Positions 26,183 to 34,062 of a stretch of DNA of 64,000 nucleotides are shown one piece after another; the stretch's first letter is position 1; each line of letters starts with the position of its first letter. A model generated the notes under the pieces. It had not been told where the DNA came from and ran no database searches. It was given only the letters and a program-made list of their open reading frames with translations. Source of the stretch: JACVRW01 sp034664085 (lineage in GTDB: Bacteria; Actinomycetota; Thermoleophilia; Solirubrobacterales; Thermoleophilaceae); NCBI GenBank assembly GCA_034664085.1, contig JAXDII010000018.1, positions 1 through 64,000 on the forward strand, given 5' to 3'. Both the position numbers and the translations under genes were made by a program.

Positions 26183-27058
26183 CTACTCGCGATCCGGGAC
26201 CGCCGGCGCGAGCGCCGCCGCGGGCTGGGCCGGGTAGAGGAAGTCGGTGAGCACCCGCAGGTAGTCGTCCGGACGCTCGATCATGCAGAGGTGCCGGCAG
26301 CCCTCCAGGATCCGGCATTCGGCGCCGGCGATGGAGTCCGCTAGGCGGTGGGCCATCGTGGGCGTCGCGCCGAGGTCGTCTTCGGCCGTGAGCACGAGCG
26401 TCGGCGCCGTGATCTGGTGCAGCCGGTCGGCGAGCGTGTGATCGGCAGTCGCCGTGATCCTGTGGCTTGCCAGGTAGGCGCGTCGATCGTTGCTCTTGAG
26501 CCGTGCGCCGATCCAGTCGAGGCTGTCCCCGTCGCTCGACAGGAAGTCCGCGGTGAACCAGCGCGACAGCGAGGCCTCCACGGCACCGTCCTCGGAGGCC
26601 GTCCGGACGGCGCTCAGCCGCTCCATGATCAGCTCCCGGTCCGCGGGGTCGCGGGCGAACGTGTTCGACAGGACGAGCCGGTTCACGCGCTCGGGGTGCT
26701 CGACCGCGAACGCCTGGGCGATCAGCCCGCCGAGTGAGAACCCGACGACGTCGACCCGTTCGGCCCGAAACCGCTCGTCCAGCAGCCAGACGAGGTCGGC
26801 CAGGTAGTCGCCGAGCGACTCGACCAGCTCGAGCGCCGGCGACTCGCCGTGCCCCCGCAGGTCGTAGGTGAAGACGGGAGCGCGGCGCGAAAGCGGGCCG
26901 ACCTGGTGGCGCCACATGGTGCGGTCGAGGCCCACGCCGTGGATGAGCAGGACGGGCGGAGCGTCGGAGGTGACGCTGTGGCGGGAGTCCGTGACCTGGT
27001 AGGCGCACGCGACAACCGTGGGCTCGCTCGCCCCTGAGTCATTGATCAAACCGGCCAT
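26183..27058 (-). CDS. Alpha/beta hydrolase (PcaD/enol-lactonase-like)
   Basis: The 291-residue protein shows the oxyanion region LLIHGVGLDRTMW, YDLRGHGES, the nucleophile elbow GFSLGG, a late acid residue in LTAEDDLGATP and the final His in GCRHLCMIERPDDYL. This is the form of 3-oxoadipate enol-lactonases and related carboxylesterases. Two operator elements lie within 35 bases upstream of the ATG. In the island it is the natural candidate for hydrolysing an ester or lactone made by the flavin monooxygenase. Confidence 0.88.
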   Translation of the reverse strand: MAGLINDSGASEPTVVACAYQVTDSRHSVTSDAPPVLLIHGVGLDRTMWRHQVGPLSRRAPVFTYDLRGHGESPALELVESLGDYLADLVWLLDERFRAERVDVVGFSLGGLIAQAFAVEHPERVNRLVLSNTFARDPADRELIMERLSAVRTASEDGAVEASLSRWFTADFLSSDGDSLDWIGARLKSNDRRAYLASHRITATADHTLADRLHQITAPTLVLTAEDDLGATPTMAHRLADSIAGAECRILEGCRHLCMIERPDDYLRVLTDFLYPAQPAAALAPAVPDRE

Positions 27059-27067
27059 CTCTCAACT

Positions 27068-27092
27068 CTGGCATGCTAGATCCGCATGGCAG
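27068..27092. promoter_or_regulatory. Double operator upstream of the hydrolase gene
   Basis: CTGGCATGCTAG (27068-27079) is an almost perfect palindrome of the shared element; CCGCATGGCAG (27082-27092) is a second, weaker copy. The first ends 10 bases from the hydrolase ATG, the same spacing as at the GntR gene. Confidence 0.6.
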
Positions 27093-27117
27093 TATCGTCA
27101 AGGGACGTGGCCTTCTG

Positions 27118-27507
27118 CTAGGCGTCGGGCTCGGCCTCGATCGCCTCGAATACCTCGCGGGCGAGGCGAAACGCCTCCACCCCGGCGGGGATGCCGGCGT
27201 AGATGCCCAGCTGGATCAGGGCGTCGCCGATCTCCGGCTTGGTGCAGCCGTTTCGCAGCGCGCCGCGCAGGTGCAGCTTGAACTCGTGCCCGCGGTTGAG
27301 CGCGCCGAGCATCACCAGGTTCAGCAGGCTGCGATCGCGCCGCGACAGCGCGGTGCGGCCCCAGCCGGCCCCCCAGCAGTACTCCGTTACGAGGCGCTGG
27401 AAGTCGCGCGAGAAGTCGTCGGCGCCCGCAAGCGCCCGGTCGACGTAGTCCTCACCGAGGACCTCACGCCTGATTCCCAATCCAACCTCGAACAGCTCGT
27501 CGCTCAC
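27118..27507 (-). CDS. Carboxymuconolactone decarboxylase family protein (PcaC-like)
   Basis: The 129-residue protein contains SRRDRSLLNLVMLGALNRGHEFKLHL-type sequence and IGDALIQLGIYAGIPAGVEAF, which match 4-carboxymuconolactone decarboxylases rather than CxxC peroxidases (AhpD). The GTG start has a GGAGG ribosome site. PcaC-like and PcaD-like genes side by side recall the protocatechuate branch, but no ring-cleaving dioxygenase is here, so the real substrate may be another enol-lactone or 3-keto acid. Confidence 0.85.
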   Translation of the reverse strand: MSDELFEVGLGIRREVLGEDYVDRALAGADDFSRDFQRLVTEYCWGAGWGRTALSRRDRSLLNLVMLGALNRGHEFKLHLRGALRNGCTKPEIGDALIQLGIYAGIPAGVEAFRLAREVFEAIEAEPDA

Positions 27508-27532
27508 TAGGACCTCCGGAACGGCCCCCGAA

Positions 27533-27580
27533 CGTTCTGGGCCTGGACAATGTGGTGCACCAGTGTTGCATCCCAGAACG
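27533..27580. repeat. Nested inverted repeat between exporter and PcaC-like genes
   Basis: A perfect 9-base inverted repeat, CGTTCTGGG (27533-27541) and CCCAGAACG (27572-27580), surrounds the perfect palindrome TGGTGCACCA (27553-27562) with nearly the same centre. There is no T-run, so it is more like an operator or structured leader than an intrinsic terminator. It lies just upstream of the PcaC-like gene. Confidence 0.5.
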
Positions 27581-27600
27581 AGCGGTGTCGGCGGCCTGGG

Positions 27601-28476
27601 TCAGCTGAGCTGCACGGTGATCGCGCCAACGGCGACCACGAGCGTCGCGATCCCGAGCCGCTGGAGGCCCGACATCTGCTCCTTGAAGAGGATGACGCCT
27701 CCGAGCGCGGCCACCACGGCGTACTGGGAGGCGGCGACCGCGGTCACCGACACCTCGTGCCGCGTTCCGTGGACGAACAGGATGTAGCCCACGACGTCCA
27801 CGATGCAGGCCGGGACGATGTACTTCCACATTCCGGAGGGAGGAACGCGCACGCCCCCTCGGGTGAGGATCACCGCGAAGGCGCAGAGCGCCGAGACGGT
27901 TCGCGAGATCGCCACCAGCCAGAACGCGTCCATGTCGTTGGCCTCGCCGGTGAAGAAGAAGGTCAGGCCGTACGTGAGAGCGCTGCCGGCCGCGAGCGCG
28001 ACCGTCACGTAGATCGGCCGCCGATGAGTGAGCGCGAAGGGTCCCTTTGGGGCCTCGTCGGTCCCGTCCGGCGGACGCGCGACCAGGAAGATGCCCACCA
28101 CCATCAGGGCGAGCGCCGCCGACGCTCCGAGCGGCAGCGTCGAACCCGTGACCGCGGCGAGGATCGCGGCAATCGCCCCGTCGCAGGCGAGGATCGGGGC
28201 CACGAGGCTCACGTTCGCCCCCTGGATCGCCACGAAGAAGCAGAGGATGGCGACGAAGAACGAGACCCCGGCGAGGATCGCGAACACCCAGGTCGAGGTG
28301 CTGCCGGACGGCAGCCCGCTGGGCAGGGCCACGAGCGCCGACGGCACGACCGCGAGCGCGCATGTCCAGAACAAGGTGGGTAGCGGGGAGATGACGCGCG
28401 CGGGCGCGGCGACCAGCAGCGCCCATGCACCCCACAGCAACGCAGCCCCGGACCCCAGTGCAAGAGCTGCGATCAA
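27601..28476 (-). CDS. EamA/DMT-family transporter
   Basis: The 291-residue protein has about ten membrane helices in two EamA repeats (ALLWGAWALLVA at the start; SQYAVVAALGGVILFKEQMS in the second repeat is the typical late motif). Members export or exchange metabolites and amino acids. The apparent start is a TTG with no clear ribosome site, so the N-terminus is uncertain by a few residues. It is divergent from the cupin gene, with an operator element between them. Confidence 0.87.
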   Translation of the reverse strand: MIAALALGSGAALLWGAWALLVAAPARVISPLPTLFWTCALAVVPSALVALPSGLPSGSTSTWVFAILAGVSFFVAILCFFVAIQGANVSLVAPILACDGAIAAILAAVTGSTLPLGASAALALMVVGIFLVARPPDGTDEAPKGPFALTHRRPIYVTVALAAGSALTYGLTFFFTGEANDMDAFWLVAISRTVSALCAFAVILTRGGVRVPPSGMWKYIVPACIVDVVGYILFVHGTRHEVSVTAVAASQYAVVAALGGVILFKEQMSGLQRLGIATLVVAVGAITVQLS

Positions 28477-28508
28477 GGCGCGTGGACTCTACCAATGGCG
28501 AATCCATA

Positions 28509-28520
28509 CTGGTATGGCAG
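28509..28520. promoter_or_regulatory. Operator copy between the EamA transporter and cupin genes
   Basis: CTGGTATGGCAG matches the shared element and lies 33 bases from the transporter start and 76 bases from the cupin start, so it could control both directions. Confidence 0.6.
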
Positions 28521-28595
28521 ATGAAGCCCTTCGCTGGCGTTAGTGTCCGCCCTGGGCCGCATCCGCGGCGACGCCCTCGACCGACTGGAGGCGAG

Positions 28596-28991
28596 ATGGC
28601 CGGCTACACAGTCAAGGCGCTCGAGCAGATCCCGGACGTGCTCGGCGACTACCCCGGCGAGATGCGGATGTCCGCAGCCGGCGACTTGGGAAACGAGCAG
28701 GTCTCCTTCACCTGGCGCCGCATGCCCGCGCAGACGGGCGGCAAGGGCGGCTACGGCCACCGCCACAAGACGCAGGAGGAGATCTACTTCGTCGCGTCCG
28801 GCACGCTGCAGTTCAAGCTCGAGGACGAGGTGCTCGACCTCCCGGCCGGCACCCTCGTCTGCGTCGCGCCGGAGACCTTGCGCTCCGTCTGGAACGAAGG
28901 CCCCGACGACGCCGTGCTGATCATGTGCTCGACCAAGATCGACGACCCTCGGGCCGACACCGAGATGGTCGAGGGCTTCTGGCCCGCCTGA
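28596..28991 (+). CDS. Small single-domain cupin protein
   Basis: The 131-residue protein has the cupin metal site GHRHKTQEEIYFVASG (HxH with a downstream Glu) and a second motif around the PAGTLVCVAPETLRSVWN segment. Cupins of this size act as isomerases, dioxygenases or sugar-nucleotide sensors. The start is fixed by GGAGG 6 bases upstream. It stops three bases from the convergent small membrane gene. Its place beside an operator copy suggests membership of the catabolic regulon. Confidence 0.88.
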   Translation: MAGYTVKALEQIPDVLGDYPGEMRMSAAGDLGNEQVSFTWRRMPAQTGGKGGYGHRHKTQEEIYFVASGTLQFKLEDEVLDLPAGTLVCVAPETLRSVWNEGPDDAVLIMCSTKIDDPRADTEMVEGFWPA

Positions 28992-28994
28992 CCG

Positions 28995-29240
28995 CTACTG
29001 GCGGTACTGGTTGAGGCCGTCGCCGTCGGGCAGCGCCTCGAGCGCGGCGCGGCAGCAGAGCCCGAACACCACGAACACCAGCAGCGCCTCCAGCGCGCCC
29101 TCGGCGCGCGTGGCCGCGTAGGTCACCAGGGCCGCCACCGCGATCCAGCGCCAGATGCGCCAGTTGGGCTCCCACGGAGCCCGCCCGCCCCCCTCCGGCT
29201 GATCCGGCTCGCGGGCGTGGACGTAGGCGACGAACGGCAC
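28995..29240 (-). CDS. Small membrane protein, unknown function
   Basis: The 81-residue protein has a hydrophilic N-terminal 25 residues and two probable membrane helices (IWRWIAVAALVTYAATR and LEALLVFVVFGLCCRAAL). It starts with GTG. I do not recognise a family. It lies downstream of the PRC-barrel gene on the same strand, with a hairpin directly before its start. Confidence 0.55.
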   Translation of the reverse strand: MPFVAYVHAREPDQPEGGGRAPWEPNWRIWRWIAVAALVTYAATRAEGALEALLVFVVFGLCCRAALEALPDGDGLNQYRQ

Positions 29241-29241
29241 G

Positions 29242-29262
29242 GCCTGTCTCGCCAGGACAGGC
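29242..29262 (-). other. Hairpin immediately upstream of the small membrane gene
   Basis: GCCTGTC and GACAGGC pair perfectly across a 7-base loop. On the minus strand it ends one base before the GTG start and may hide the ribosome site, or act as a weak terminator of the PRC-barrel transcript. No T-run follows. Confidence 0.45.
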
Positions 29263-29275
29263 TACTCCGGAGGCG

Positions 29276-29800
29276 CTAGGCCGGCGGCGGTCCGGCTGCC
29301 GGCTGGTCCTGGCCGCCGGGCGGCGGCGGGGGCACGGCCACGACGATCAGGCGGCGCAGCCGCACGCCGACGATCGGGGGCTCGTCGCCACCGCCGCTGG
29401 AGCGCTCGAAGCGTCCGCGCTGCTCGGCGTTGTCCGGCAGGTCCAGCGCGAGCGTGCGGTCCTCGCCCTGCCAGTCGCCGTAGTCGCCGCGCCCGTAGTG
29501 CTCGTAGAGCTGGCGCTCCTCCTCAGGCGAGAGCTCGCCATCGGCCTCGATGTTGGGCGCATCCTTGACCTGCTCCTTCTGGAACGGGACGCGCACCTCC
29601 CTGTCGCCGGCGACCTCGGCCTCGGCGATCGGCACGAAGCTGACCCTGGTCCCGAGCAGGCCGGTTCTCACGGTCGCCCACTCGGGCTCGCCGGTCTGGC
29701 GGTCGAAGTAGATGTCCTCGATGGTGCCGATCTTGTCGCCGTCGGCATCCACCATCTTCATGCCGCGCCACGTCTTCACGTCCTGGACGGTCAGGGTCAT
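29276..29800 (-). CDS. PRC-barrel domain protein with C-terminal tail
   Basis: The 174 residues start with a PRC barrel (about 1-85: WRGMKMVDADGDKIGTIEDIYFDRQTGEPEW), a beta-barrel found in RimM, the photosynthetic reaction centre H subunit and many stress proteins. An acidic middle part with EERQLYEHYG follows, then a Gly/Pro-rich tail. The ATG has GGAGG upstream. Actinobacterial relatives are often induced by general stress. It is divergent from the cyclase gene. Confidence 0.85.
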   Translation of the reverse strand: MTLTVQDVKTWRGMKMVDADGDKIGTIEDIYFDRQTGEPEWATVRTGLLGTRVSFVPIAEAEVAGDREVRVPFQKEQVKDAPNIEADGELSPEEERQLYEHYGRGDYGDWQGEDRTLALDLPDNAEQRGRFERSSGGGDEPPIVGVRLRRLIVVAVPPPPPGGQDQPAAGPPPA

Positions 29801-29941
29801 GCAAGCCTCCTCAGGGTCCTGTCGCTTGAGCCTCTGCCTCTGGAGATAGGCCCTGCGGAGGGGATGCAAGTTCCCCGCCCCTGGACCAATGATCGACCCC
29901 CTTCCTGTACAGCCGGGACCCGTTTGGGTCGATGAAGACGA

Positions 29942-31438
29942 ATGGCGGACCCGCGGGATCGATTCGTGCTGCCGCCCGCGGATTGGCAGCCCGTCATCGA
30001 CGCGGTGGAGGTCGGCGTGGTCGTGATGAAGGCCGACGGCACGATGCTGGCCTGCAACCACGCCGCGGCGGCCATCCTCGGCCGCCCGACGGCGGAGCTG
30101 GTCGGCCGCACCCCGATCGAGCTGAACCTGGACGCGATCTACGAGGACGGCGTGGAGATGCCCGCCGACGCCTTCCCGCACGCGGTCGCGCTGCGCTCCG
30201 GAGCGCCCGTCCACAACATGGTCATGGGGGCGAACGACGGCGGCGGCGGCCTGCGGTGGCTGTCGGTGAGTGCCGTGCCGGTGGCCGGGCCGGGGCGCGC
30301 CGCGGCGGTGGTGGCCACCTTCACGGACGTCACCGAGCGCCGCCGCTACGAGGCGGAGCTGCGCCGGCTCGCCGAGGTCGACGAGCTGACCGGACTGCCC
30401 AACCGGCGCGGGTTCCTGGCAGCTCTGGCGGACCACCTGGCCTCACGCCGCCACGAGGACGCCCGCGGGGCCCTGCTGCTCCTGGACCTGGACCACTTCA
30501 AGCAGCTCAACGACTCGCTCGGGCACGTTATCGGCGACCGCCTGCTCGTGCACTCGGGCCGGGCGATGCAGGAGCGGCTGCGCACATCCGACATCCTGGG
30601 CCGCCTCGGCGGCGACGAGTTCGCCGTCCTCCTGCCGCGCGCCGACGAGGCCGAGGCGGAGCGGGTGGCCGCCGCCCTGCTCGCGCGGCTGCGCGAGGAG
30701 GGCGTCCCGACCACGCAGGGCGGCGTGCGCCAGGTGAGCGCCAGCGTTGGCGTGGTCGCGCTGGCCGGTGCGGCGGGCGCCAGCGCCGAGCGCGCGCTCC
30801 AGCACGCCGACGACGCCATGTACGCCGCCAAGGCGGCCGGCCGCGACGGCTGGCAGCTCGCGCCCTCCAACGGCCCGGCCCGGCGCAACGGGGCCGCCCA
30901 GATGGCGGTCCAGCTCGCCAAGCGGTCGCGCCAGATGGCGCTCGCCAACGCGCTCGGCGCCCGCCTGGCCGGGATGACCGACGCGCGCGAGATCGCAGAG
31001 GCGACCGTGGAGGAGCTGCATCGCGCGTTCGGGTACCACCTGTGCGCGGTGATCCGGCTGCGGGAGGACGACCGCGTCGAAGCGGTCGCCGTACGGGGCT
31101 CGCCGTTCGTCGACCTGCGCCTGCGCGAGTGGAGCCAGCACGTGGGTGAGGGCATGATCGGGCGCTGCCTGCGCGAGCGCGCGCCGCTGCTGGTGAACGA
31201 CGTGCGCGCGGATCCCGACTATCAGGCGACTCCAGAGACGACCGACGTGCGCTCCGAGCTGGTCGCCCCGCTGCTGGTGGAGGGCGCGCCGTGGGGCGCC
31301 ATCAATCTCGAGGAGCTCGTCGAGAACGCGTTCGACGACGAGGACGCGCAGCTGCTCAGCATCGTCGCGAACCAGGTCGGCGCCGCGATCCGCACCGCCC
31401 TGCTCCTGCGGGGCATGGACCGCGCCGCCAGCGTTTGA
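29942..31438 (+). CDS. PAS-GGDEF-GAF diguanylate cyclase
   Basis: The 498 residues hold a PAS sensor (about 15-135), a GGDEF domain (about 145-300) and a C-terminal GAF domain (about 325-490). The catalytic motif GGDEF is at 223-227, and an RxxD inhibitory site (RTSD, 214-217) precedes it, so it should make c-di-GMP with product inhibition. TGLPNRRGF marks the start of the cyclase domain. A GAF domain placed after the cyclase is less usual than before it. No membrane segment is visible, so it is a cytoplasmic sensor. A VOC gene follows after 13 bases. Confidence 0.92.
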   Translation: MADPRDRFVLPPADWQPVIDAVEVGVVVMKADGTMLACNHAAAAILGRPTAELVGRTPIELNLDAIYEDGVEMPADAFPHAVALRSGAPVHNMVMGANDGGGGLRWLSVSAVPVAGPGRAAAVVATFTDVTERRRYEAELRRLAEVDELTGLPNRRGFLAALADHLASRRHEDARGALLLLDLDHFKQLNDSLGHVIGDRLLVHSGRAMQERLRTSDILGRLGGDEFAVLLPRADEAEAERVAAALLARLREEGVPTTQGGVRQVSASVGVVALAGAAGASAERALQHADDAMYAAKAAGRDGWQLAPSNGPARRNGAAQMAVQLAKRSRQMALANALGARLAGMTDAREIAEATVEELHRAFGYHLCAVIRLREDDRVEAVAVRGSPFVDLRLREWSQHVGEGMIGRCLRERAPLLVNDVRADPDYQATPETTDVRSELVAPLLVEGAPWGAINLEELVENAFDDEDAQLLSIVANQVGAAIRTALLLRGMDRAASV

Positions 31439-31451
31439 GCGCCCCTCTATC

Positions 31452-31793
31452 GTGCGGCCGGTGCCGCTCTCACTCGTGGAGTTCCCCGCCGACGACCCCG
31501 AGCGCGCCCGCTCCTTCTGGGAAGGGCTGCTCGGAGTCGAGCTCGAGCCTCGCCGCGACGGCGAGGGTGAGGGTTGGCAGACGCATTCGGAAGGCGCCGC
31601 GGTCGGAGTCCACGAGCGCGGGCGCGGCCCCGGCGACACCCACTCGCTCCCCTATTTCGAGGTGAGCGACATCGCCGCCGCGCTCGAGCAGGTCGAGGCG
31701 CTCGGCGGCAGCATCGTCCACCCGGGCGAGGCGTGGGCGATCTGCAGGGACTCCGAGGGCAGCCCGTTCGGGCTGGCCCGGCAGCGCCTCTAG
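31452..31793 (+). CDS. VOC/glyoxalase-fold protein
   Basis: The 113-residue protein has the pattern of a single VOC module (VEFPADDPERARSFWEGLLG at the start; CRDSEGSPFGLARQ at the end). It starts with GTG 13 bases after the cyclase stop, so it is probably co-transcribed. VOC proteins bind metals and act in resistance, isomerisation or dioxygenation; no specific role can be inferred. Confidence 0.8.
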   Translation: MRPVPLSLVEFPADDPERARSFWEGLLGVELEPRRDGEGEGWQTHSEGAAVGVHERGRGPGDTHSLPYFEVSDIAAALEQVEALGGSIVHPGEAWAICRDSEGSPFGLARQRL

Positions 31794-31875
31794 CCCCCGC
31801 GCGCGTAACGCCGGGGCCCCGTCGGGGCGTATGCGGGGTGGAACCTTGACCGGCCCGGAGGAGAGACTCACAGCG

Positions 31876-32430
31876 GTGACCGACGCGGAGCTGATCCTGG
31901 CGTCGCGCGACGACCCGCGTGCGTTCAGGGAGCTGTACGACCGCTGGGCCGAGCGGCTGCTGGCCTACTTCTACCGGCGCGTGCTGGACGCCGAGGTGGC
32001 GGCCGACCTGCTGGCCGAGACGTTCGCTGTCGCCTACGAGCGGCGCCGGCACTTCCGCGACGTCGGGCGGCCCGGCGGAGCGTGGCTGTACGGCATCGCG
32101 GCGAAGGAGCTGTCGCACTGGTTCCGCCGCCAGGAGGTGGAGCGCCGCGCGATCCGACGCCTGGGTGTAGAGGTGCCGGCGCTCGACCAGGAGTCGATCG
32201 CCCGCATCGAGGCGCTGGCGGATGCCGACGAGCACCGCGCCGCGCTGGCGGCGGCGCTCGACCAGATGACCGGCGGCGAGCGCGACGCGGTCCGCCTGCG
32301 GGTGGTCGGCGAGCTCGACTACCGCGAGATCGCCACCCGGCTCGGGTGCAGCGAAGGCGCGGCGCGCCGGCGCGTTCACCGCGGGCTGGCGCGGCTCAAC
32401 AACCTGATGCAGGCGGAGGCGACACCATGA
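31876..32430 (+). CDS. ECF-like RNA polymerase sigma factor
   Basis: The 184-residue protein has region 2 (FRELYDRWAERLLAYFYRRV, then DLLAETFAVAYERR) and region 4 (ALDQMTGGERDAVRLRVVGEL, then ATRLGCSEGAARRRVHRGL). I prefer the GTG at 31876, which has GGAGGAGAG upstream; an ATG 45 bases earlier is also in frame. It overlaps the next gene by four bases, the usual layout of a sigma factor and its membrane partner. Confidence 0.88.
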   Translation: MTDAELILASRDDPRAFRELYDRWAERLLAYFYRRVLDAEVAADLLAETFAVAYERRRHFRDVGRPGGAWLYGIAAKELSHWFRRQEVERRAIRRLGVEVPALDQESIARIEALADADEHRAALAAALDQMTGGERDAVRLRVVGELDYREIATRLGCSEGAARRRVHRGLARLNNLMQAEATP

Positions 32431-33401
32431 GCGAGATCCCGTTCGTCAACAGGCTGGGCGACGCGCTGGAGTCAGCGGTCGCCGCCCCCGCGCCGGCGCG
32501 CCGCCGGCTGGGGCGGCGGCGGCTCGGGGTGCTGGCGCTGGCGGTGTTCCTGCTCGGTGCGAGCGGGGCGACCGTCGCCCGCATCATGGCCGACCCCGAG
32601 CAGCTCGCGATCGGGGTGGTGGCCTGCTACGAGCGGCCCGACCTGAGCGGCGGCGTCAGCGTCACGAGCGCAGACGGCCGCTCGCCGACGGCCGTGTGCG
32701 CCCGGACCTGGACCGCCAGCGGAAAGACGGCCCCGCCGCTGGTTGCCTGCGCTCAGGAGGCCGCGATCGCGGTGATCCCGGGACGCGGGCCGGCGGCCTG
32801 CGGCCGCGCCGGCCTGGAGCCGATGCCGGCCGGCTACGGCGTGGCGCGCGCGAAGGTGGCACGCCTCACGCGAGACGTCGCGGCGCTCGAGGCGGCCGCG
32901 GACTGCATCCCGCCGCGCACGCTGGCGCGCCGGACGCAGGCGCTGCTGCGGCGCACCGGCTGGTCCGGATGGCGGGCGGTGGCCCGCCCCGGCGGGGGCG
33001 GCCCCTGCGGCCGCATCCTCCAGCCCGGGGGCTCCCCCGACCTGAGCCTGGCCGGCGGGTTGGGCGTGGCCGACCGCGAGCTGTCTGTCATGGGCGGTCC
33101 GCCGCGCTCGCTGGACCGCCGGCTGTACGGCCGCAGCTCGCTCGCGGTGGCCCTGATGGACGCCTCCGGCGAGCGCTGCTTCACGGTGGCCGGGCTGCAG
33201 GCACACGCGCGCCGAGTCCTGGCCGTGACGGGACGGCCGGTTCGCTTCCGAATCGGGCGCCTGCCGGCGAACACCGGCGTGGTGGCGCCGCGCGGCGACC
33301 GCTACGAGCAGGGCTGCGCGATCGCGGTTGGCGCCGCGCCGGTCTACCCCTCGCCGGGCGAGGTGGCCGTCGAGGTGGAGATCTGGAGCAAAGGCGGCTA
33401 G
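32427..33401 (+). CDS. Membrane-anchored Cys-rich protein coupled to the sigma factor
   Basis: The 324 residues begin with a short cytoplasmic part (about 1-35, Arg-rich), then one membrane helix (LGVLALAVFLLGASGATVA), then an exported domain with eight scattered cysteines (VACYERP, VCART, VACAQE, AACGR, DCIPP, PCGR, RCFTV, GCAIA). It overlaps the sigma gene (ATGA). The position is that of an anti-sigma factor, but I see no zinc anti-sigma motif in the short N-terminus. I do not recognise the family. Confidence 0.75.
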   Translation: MSEIPFVNRLGDALESAVAAPAPARRRLGRRRLGVLALAVFLLGASGATVARIMADPEQLAIGVVACYERPDLSGGVSVTSADGRSPTAVCARTWTASGKTAPPLVACAQEAAIAVIPGRGPAACGRAGLEPMPAGYGVARAKVARLTRDVAALEAAADCIPPRTLARRTQALLRRTGWSGWRAVARPGGGGPCGRILQPGGSPDLSLAGGLGVADRELSVMGGPPRSLDRRLYGRSSLAVALMDASGERCFTVAGLQAHARRVLAVTGRPVRFRIGRLPANTGVVAPRGDRYEQGCAIAVGAAPVYPSPGEVAVEVEIWSKGG

Positions 33402-33441
33402 GCCCTAGCGCGACCCCACCGGATGGTGAGACGATCGGCCG

Positions 33442-34062
33442 ATGAGATCTCCCGCACTGCTGCGGTTCGCTCCTCTGGCCGGGATCGTCTTCGTCGCGCT
33501 GATCGTGCTCGCGATCGTCATCGGCGGCGAGACACCCGACAACGACGACTCTCGGCGCGCGATCGTCGACTTCTGGAGGGACAACGAGGACGCCCAGATA
33601 TGGAGCAGCCTCATCGGCGCGTGGGCGACCGTCTTCTTCGTCTGGTTCGCGGCCAGTGTGTGGAGCGCGTTGCGGCGCGTGGAGCCGGGTCCGGCGCGGC
33701 TGTCGTCGCTGAGCTTCGCGGGTGCGATCATCGCCGCCGTCGGCCTGCTGTCGGCCCTGAGCCTCACGTTCGCGGTGGCGGACACCATCGACGACGTGCC
33801 GGCCAGCGTCACGCAGACACTCACGATCCTGAGCAACGAGTTCTTCTTCCCGATCGCCGCCGGCTACGCGATCTTCTTCCTCGCCGTGGGGGTGCTCGCC
33901 GTGCGTACGAGGGTGCTGCCCGTCTGGCTCGGGTGGATCACGATCGTGCTCGGCATCCTCTGCCTCACGCCGGTGGGCTTCTTCGCCCTCCTCCTGGGCC
34001 TGATCTGGATCCTGGCCGTGAGCGTGATGCTCTACCGGCGGGAGGAGCCGGCGGCCCCGTAG
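33442..34062 (+). CDS. Polytopic membrane protein, unknown function
   Basis: The 206-residue protein has about five or six hydrophobic helices, with an N-terminal one (LAGIVFVALIVLAIVIGG) and three close together at the end. The overall pattern resembles a DUF4386-like membrane protein, without certainty. It has no strong ribosome site and lies 40 bases after the Cys-rich protein gene. Confidence 0.7.
   Translation: MRSPALLRFAPLAGIVFVALIVLAIVIGGETPDNDDSRRAIVDFWRDNEDAQIWSSLIGAWATVFFVWFAASVWSALRRVEPGPARLSSLSFAGAIIAAVGLLSALSLTFAVADTIDDVPASVTQTLTILSNEFFFPIAAGYAIFFLAVGVLAVRTRVLPVWLGWITIVLGILCLTPVGFFALLLGLIWILAVSVMLYRREEPAAP

Noticed and set aside
31816..31828. GCCCC-GTC-GGGGC hairpin before the sigma gene as a terminator
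   Set aside because: No T-run, and the loop is only three bases; may be chance in such GC-rich DNA.
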